Shown: in pieces, positions 58,487-64,000 of the stretch
Layout: every line of letters starts with the position of its first letter
How positions within the stretch are numbered: the stretch's first letter is position 1
Origin: Whalleya microplaca
Lineage: Eukaryota > Ascomycota > Sordariomycetes > Xylariales > Xylariaceae
Length of the DNA: 64,000 nucleotides
Assembly: GCA_022497155.1 (NCBI GenBank)
Contig: MU385738.1
Coordinates: 1-64,000, forward strand
Direction of reading: 5' to 3'
The notes under the pieces: generated by a model
Told to the model about the DNA's origin: nothing
Database searches by the model: none
The model's input: only the letters and a program-made list of their open reading frames with translations
Position numbers and translations under genes: made by a program

Positions 58487-58942
58487 ATGAGACTCAACCA
58501 CCGCCTTCTCAGAATCTCAAGCCTAAGCACCTACCAACACCAACTGAGACGCCCACTCCCCGCGTATCTCACATTCACACAAAGAGCCGCCATGTCGTCA
58601 ACGTCAAACAACACCCCGGGTAGCAGCAACACTACCACCAACCCCCAACAGCCTCAAGACACCAAAACAGCAACGGCGGCACACCAAGACGCAACAGCAC
58701 CACCCCTCCCGCTCCCAGAGCCGGACACCTCCACGACACAGCTGCCCCTGGGCGGCGAGGGCGTGAAGCTAGATCACCTGGGCCCGCTGGTGGTCAACGA
58801 GGACGGCACAATGAGCCGCATCGCGAACTGGACGCAGATGGCGGACATCGAGCGTGAGAACGCCGTGCGCATCTTGGGCAAGCGGAATAAGATAAGGCTT
58901 GAGCGGTTGCGGGCGCGGCAGGGGCAGCGGGAGGAGAAGTAG
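58487..58942 (+). CDS. Small conserved-looking protein with a probable mitochondrial presequence
   Basis: A single exon of 151 residues. The first 35 residues are rich in Arg/Leu/Ser and lack acidic residues (MRLNHRLLRISSL), the composition of a mitochondrial targeting peptide. Residues 40-85 are a Thr/Pro/Gln-rich linker. The C-terminal ~55 residues (LDHLGPLVVNEDGTMSRI, NWTQMADIERENAVRIL, GKRNKIRLERLR) look like a folded, conserved module. I recall similar ends in uncharacterised fungal proteins but cannot name a family. A second in-frame ATG, Met36, sits in an ideal context (GCCGCCATG), so a shorter cytosolic form is possible. Confidence 0.7.
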   Translation: MRLNHRLLRISSLSTYQHQLRRPLPAYLTFTQRAAMSSTSNNTPGSSNTTTNPQQPQDTKTATAAHQDATAPPLPLPEPDTSTTQLPLGGEGVKLDHLGPLVVNEDGTMSRIANWTQMADIERENAVRILGKRNKIRLERLRARQGQREEK

Positions 58943-60463
58943 TGGTGATTTACTTACAGAGTGAGATGGGGGGGGAAGGCAGAAAGAGAAGGTGAAAGGG
59001 AAAGGGAATAGAAGTTAGTGGATGTATGTATGTGTATATGTGCATGACTATTAGCCAGGAGCATGGGCCAAACGCGGAGGGAATCCGGGGTTGATTTAAG
59101 GTTGACGGGTTTGTGCGCCGGGTGCTTACATCTCGGAAGTGTCACGAACCTTACTGTTGCTCAGGCACAATCGTACTCTGTACAGCAGTGTATGAGTCGA
59201 GTAGCCGATTGCTCGTTCAACTGTTACAGGCGAAGTCATATTATGTACACACACTCAGATGACTGACTTCGGGTGATATCTGACAGTCTGTCCCTAATGA
59301 GTCTAAAGACTCTACTCTGTCATGTAAAGTGACAGAATCCAAGTGAGAGCATAATCGCTCTAGTCTAGACCTTAGACGACTTCATGTGGCATTTCTCGTT
59401 AATTATGCAGAAGACGCGTAGTTCGCATAGCTATATCAAGATAGTCAAGGAGTACTATACTGTTATGTTGCGAAGACTATAAGCTTTCACCCGCCATTTA
59501 GCGAAGCCACTCACTCATCAACGCTCAATTCCTGACCACAACCCCTCACTCACACTGCGCGCATACATAGTATAGTAGACCAACATAACTACCACGCGCC
59601 AACGTCTTCGAAACTTATTACCTAGGCGGGGAAGAGTAACAGGAACCAAGTCAGTGTATAGATACCTAAAACAGAAACATCGTCCGCATACCTATACAAA
59701 CACCAAAGACTAGCCACTCCCACTATAGCAAATTTATACCTATACGGAACTGCAATTAAACTCTTAGCAGCCAAATGCGCGCAGCAATAGCGGAAATGCC
59801 GGAGAAGGGCACCCACGCTATCATAGGTGCGGCAAAGCGACTACCTAATAAGTAGCGTGGGAGAGAGGGGACGCCCCAGATGCGCCAAGGGGGCTTGGTT
59901 CGCAGACCTGGGCCGGGCTGAGGCTTTCACCGCACCCCCATGTCAGTCACCTTGACAGGCAGCAACTTGACCTACCTATAATGCACACCGCAAAATGAGG
60001 GCCAATTTACACGAGTCAGTCAGCCCCGGATAGTCGAGTGGGTTGGGCTAACATAGACATAGACAGATTGATAAGCACTTTTGCAACGAAGAGCCTCAGA
60101 TTTGTAGTAGTAGAGTCATCAACGATCGGGGACAATTGCCCGACGAAATAGTGTATATGTGTATTGTATTTCAGCCCTTCATCCATCCCATCCATCCATC
60201 CCACCAATCCACCCCACACGTCCACCGCTCCCATCCTCCCGTTCCCAAAAATTTGAAACATGATATCACGGCGGCTCCCGCCCTCCCAAGGAGCGCCATA
60301 TAGATATGTATATATATAGCCCAGGGTTATAGTCCATGTAACGCCATCACCCGAAAATGTTCCTCCCAAAGGGAGAAACTTCTCTGATGCCAAGTTATAC
60401 CTATGATTTGTAGTAGTAGTGGTAGTAGTAGTATAGCGTCAAATGCCCTATGCCTATACCAGC
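58943..60463. other. Convergent spacer
   Basis: 1.5 kb between the 3' ends of the small protein gene (+) and the bZIP gene (-). It contains a CCAT/CCATCC microsatellite at about 60179-60205 and a TAG trinucleotide tract at about 60411-60432, both probably in or near the bZIP 3' untranslated region. The 125-codon frame at 60016-60393 derives partly from these and is not accepted. Confidence 0.5.
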
Positions 60464-62146
60464 CTATGCTGCGCTCTTGGTCTCCGAGACGACTATCGTC
60501 TTGGAGTTCTCATCCTTTTCCTTGCCGTCCGCGGACGTCTTCTTCTCGGTGTGCTTATCCAACAGCGCCGAGATGATCGAGTCGTTGCCGCCCGTCTTTT
60601 CCATGACCAGTTCTCTCAGCCATCGGTTCTCGGTCTCTAGCGTCTGGATCCGGCCCTCGAGGCTGCTGACTTTGTCCCCGAGCTCCTTTTCCCGCTTCTC
60701 GAGTGCCTGTTCGCGGGCCTTCTTCTTGATCCGGAACCGGGCGCTGGCGGCTGTGTTGCGCCGTCGCTTGTCCTCCTCAGCGGCTAAGCGTGACTGTTCC
60801 TCGAGGGATAGCTGGCGGCGTGGCGGAGGAGCAGCGTCGGACTTTCGCTTGTCGCCTGTTTGCGGACCTGATGGACCATACGCGTTTTGCTGGGAGCCGT
60901 GAGGCGGGAAAGTGGGAGAGGGCTGGATAGGTTGCAAGTTTCCAAGATTGTCTGGATAGCTTGAGACATTCGACGCGGAATAGGGGTGGAAATCGAATCC
61001 ATTAAAATCACCTGGAGACATGACGTGATATTAGAAACTTGGTCCCAGTTGACAAAAACAAAACATCGGCGTGACAAATGTTCTCTGAGGTGCTAGTCAT
61101 CATCAATGACGACTTAGTCTCCGACAGCAACGATATAAAGATCAAGCCATGTTCCGTCAAGACTCGACGAGATAGAGGTAGACCGTGGACGAGGTCCGAC
61201 TCTTGATCCCCGGATGTCTTCGCTAGAGGTTGTGCGGATCACATCAACAGCACGGGATATTGCACCATAGCTCGATTGCGCCATAGTGCGCTAAACTTCC
61301 GAATGCATATGAGGCCCTGCACCGAGCACACCTAAGCACCGATCGCCGCGATTGGATGCGACCTGGCGCAGCTTTGCGCCAATCGCAAGCCAGATCGGAG
61401 AGTGGGACAGCGAATGAAGGGTGGAGCAGAGGGCATAACGAGGGCATGGGGTTGTGATAAGACGAGCATCTCCGCTTGGTGGAGGGATGTAAGCCGTCTC
61501 CCTTTGATTCTGGTTGGGTGTCACGCAACAGGGCGAACACACCCACGCAGAGCAATTGCATAGAATTTGCATAGAGACTGAGCAGTTCGCCAGGCACATT
61601 GTGCGAGGCTGGCGAGGACCCTTCAATTCGACATATGCACATGATTTCGCGCAATATAGCAATGCGGGGAAGAGCAGCAGAGTGCCAATCGACTTAAAAG
61701 TCCGGAAAGGAATGCAAGGTGAAGGCAACGGTGAGAGGCAGTAAGATAGAATAAAAACAAAATATAAAAATGAAATAAAAATGAAATCAACAGTACGAAC
61801 CTGGCAAGTTGAAGTCAAATCCCGAGAGATCTCCTATTGCCGCTTCTGACGAGACTTCGTCGGTGGGCGATGTCGCTGACTGTGTTCCCAAGTCCACACT
61901 CACAGCAGATGACTGCTGTTGTTGCTGTTGCTGCTGTTGCTGCTGCTGATGGTGACGGCGGTGGTTCTCGTTGCCATTGCTCGTATCCCAATCAATAAAA
62001 TTGGTGTTCGTGAACATAGCCAGCTCATCGTCGAGGCTCGGGAGGTTTTCCTCTGATACTGGCGCAGGCGGATCGGGGACCCTGTTCAAGTCCTGCAGTA
62101 ATTGCGACACGTTGACGGCGCGCCGGCCACTGTAGTTTGTCGACAT
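60464..62146 (-). CDS. cys-3: bZIP transcription factor of the CYS-3/MetR (sulfur regulator) type
   Basis: Exons complement(60464..61011, 61801..62146) encode 297 residues, joined across an unusually long 789-bp intron (GTTCGT...CTCCAG, with TTCTAATATC near the end). The N-terminus (GRRAVNVSQLLQDLN) resembles the conserved start of CYS-3/MetR proteins. The acidic/hydrophobic ELAMFTNTNFIDWD may be an activation segment, and a run of 12 Gln follows at 67-78. The basic region at about 198-213, RRRNTAASARFRIKKK, has the N-x7-R signature and the NTAASARFR sequence specific to the sulfur-regulator clade. A leucine zipper follows at about 215-255. Members activate genes for sulfur-source uptake when sulfur is scarce and are themselves regulated by an SCF ubiquitin ligase. 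Clade membership is firm; one-to-one orthology is inferred. Start at 62146: the only upstream in-frame candidate is TTG. Confidence 0.85.
61012..61800 (-). other. 789-bp intron of the bZIP gene
   Basis: Donor GTTCGT follows CCAG and the acceptor CTCCAG precedes GTGATT; joining gives NLPGDFNGF in frame. It is several times longer than other introns in the window. Two overlapping frames of 136 and 175 codons inside it have no family features. The acceptor is embedded in ATGTCTCCAG, whose ATG (61021) is in frame with exon 2. Confidence 0.7.
61913..61948 (-). repeat. CAG/CAA repeat encoding 12 glutamines
   Basis: Twelve consecutive Gln codons (CAG mixed with CAA) in exon 1 of the bZIP gene, following a His/Arg stretch. 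The mixed codons should make it more stable than a pure CAG tract. Confidence 0.9.
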
Positions 62147-64000
62147 GGTTTTTTTCTTTTCTTTTTTTTCGTTTTTCGTTTTTCTCCTTTCACTCGTAAT
62201 TCTCAACTTCGTGACGGCGTGATAGCGCTCGGGAGTCGGGGTCGCACTCGCAACTCGAGAATTGTTCCGGTACCGATACTTGGTATTGCACGGTCGGTAA
62301 GATGTGTTGAATGATTAATAGAAGTAGACGAAGGGAGAGGAATTTGAAGAGAGGATAAGGCGAATTGGTAAGCTGTCCAAGTAGGGTTCGGTGGGTTGGT
62401 GGTGGGTCGAGAAGCACCGGACAAAAGCAAGATCAGAAAGACAACCGCAAGTGGGAAGCCGATTTTGACCGAGGGTTATGAAGAGCTAATGTAGAAAAAG
62501 GTATGGTGATGAACGGCTGACGATCGCTTGACAGTTTTTTTTTCGCCCCTCTTTAGTTTTCTTCTTTGTCTCTCTACTATGTAAAGTGTATAAGTGGTAT
62601 TGAAATCTCTTTATGAATCAGAGCGAGTAATGCAACAATTTTGTGTCTCAGCAAAAGGAGAAAACAAAGAATTGAAAGACCGTCTGCTTGTCCAATTTCT
62701 AATACGTACAGATTGCTGCGGTACCTAACTATGTAAGTACATACTTACGTGTATGTACCCGAGATGCATGTTTGCTCTCCCATGGAGATAGGCGACACAA
62801 GACTTCCAATACCCTGTCCTGCCTGTTACCCTACGGTTGGACCAGTTCCTAGTCTCACGATAGCCAGACCCGACAAACGTATAGAAGGCATGGTACCTCG
62901 GCCTTTTAGTGGATGGGCAGTGACCCTATTAGTCACACGAATGGCCCTCGCCCAATCACAGATCCAGAATGGCCCGCGTACTCCCATGCCGCCCACAGCG
63001 CCCCCAGCGCCCTTCTTCTGTATTTAGTCGTGTATATACCCCCCACTGCTGCGTTGAAGCCTGTCTGGACCTGGACCCTTATCATCCATTCTCAGATCCT
63101 GCATCCACTTGCATACGCTCCATGCCCATGACCTTGGCTACCCCCGAAAAGGGTAGGCATCCTTTCAGGTAATATTGTGCCTAGCCAGTAGAATCGTTGG
63201 GCATAATTCCTTACCACGGACAATTACTAGTGAATAACACTCGAAATCTAACCGAGGGCCACAAAGTCGGGATCACTGAGCCGATGAATGTCTTCGTGTG
63301 TGTGCGTACATGTATGCCGTCAACTCCTGTATCACGGACTTATTAGCATGACTTGTTAAATACTGCCAATTATCTCCTTACGATGCTACATATTCTGTCT
63401 GCATTTATTACAGTAATCAAGCCCTGTGATGGAATGACAGAGATGGAGGGCACAGATCGACACTCGATGATGATATGATCTGAGAATTTTATTACAGCCT
63501 CCGATCCTACTACTGCGTGGACTATGTACAAGCCATGGAGTCTAAAAACCGGGCTTGACGCAAATATATTATCTTGACGTCAATTGCTGCTGTGTCATGT
63601 CCCTCATCACAGACAAATTGCGTTGAGTCGTACTATGTAACTTAGGTACGGAATTCCAGACGAATACAAACACCGAGCACTTGAATTTGCGGAGAACTTC
63701 GTGTAGAGCGCATCTCGCGTTTACATGCCAAAGCAATCCCGATCCGTTACCGGCCATTGCGGGGTGTTGCACATAGCCGTTGTGGCCCGTGACCGATGAA
63801 TAATCCTTATCAGTGCCGCTGATCGCCGCGCCTTACACTTACATATGTACAGCATTCTACCCACGGTACGGAGTAGACCTGGGCTGTGTCAATACATAAA
63901 AACGCCAACGATCAGCAATCGTACAAATTCGGATATATGTATGCAACTATATTCCGAACGACGACGGCATGGCTCAGTGACACCTCGTAAATGCCAGAAA
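62147..64000. other. Upstream region of the bZIP gene and right edge of the window
   Basis: The first 60 bp upstream of the ATG are a nearly pure purine run on the coding strand (AAAAAGAAAAGAAAAAAACC), typical of fungal leaders, and I see no upstream ATG there. The remainder to the window end contains only frames of 92 codons or fewer without recognisable features. No RNA gene or repeat identified. Confidence 0.45.

Noticed and set aside
61244..61818. Frames of 136 and 175 codons within the bZIP intron
   Set aside because: They overlap the splice donor or the intron body and lack protein features. The flanking exons join perfectly without them.

Overview
The window is nuclear DNA of a filamentous ascomycete (Pezizomycotina; a sordariomycete is my guess, not proved). 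Genes carry short GT...AG introns, mostly 50-140 bp, with CTAAY/CTGAY branch-like motifs. Gene families are typical of moulds: HET domain, Clr5-ankyrin, fungal rhodopsin-like membrane protein, Zn2Cys6 regulator, P450 and a CYS-3/MetR-type bZIP. Some stretches carry the C-to-T/G-to-A scars of repeat-induced point mutation (RIP).

Layout. 1-0.87 kb is GT-skewed, gene-free sequence. 0.87-2.73 kb is a RIP-degraded repeat. 4.3-5.4 kb (-) is a proline iminopeptidase-like hydrolase and 6.2-7.5 kb (-) a seven-helix rhodopsin-like membrane protein. 8.0-11.5 kb is a RIP-degraded PIF/Harbinger transposon. 11.9-14.9 kb (+) is an APC-family amino acid/GABA/choline-type permease, cleanly split by a 1164-bp TIR element at a TA site. 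16.8-17.2 kb is a 403-bp miniature LTR retroelement with LTRs, primer site, purine tract and target duplication all recognisable. 17.6-21.5 kb (-) is a Clr5-ankyrin protein. 23.6-24.7 kb (+) is a 2-oxoglutarate/Fe(II) oxygenase. 27.8-31.7 kb (-) is a large CaMKK-type kinase. 31.7-45.2 kb contains no gene I can support.

Right part: 45.2-46.8 kb (+) Zn2Cys6 regulator; 49.7-50.0 kb (+) small two-helix membrane protein; 50.75-52.6 kb (-) cytochrome P450; 53.4-55.4 kb (-) HET-domain protein; 56.25-57.9 kb (-) FAD-dependent oxidoreductase; 58.5-58.9 kb (+) small, probably mitochondrial protein; 60.5-62.1 kb (-) sulfur-regulator-type bZIP with a 789-bp intron.

The genes do not form one pathway. Housekeeping or regulatory loci (kinase, bZIP) sit beside accessory ones (permease, P450, HET, Clr5-ankyrin). 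The left 22 kb is a transposon-rich accessory tract in which three element types lie within 9.2 kb around a recently broken permease. A repeat present in a RIPped and a largely unmutated copy (2.7 and 22.1 kb) shows RIP acting at CpA/TpG. Exon boundaries were deduced by eye from reading frames and splice consensus, without transcript data.
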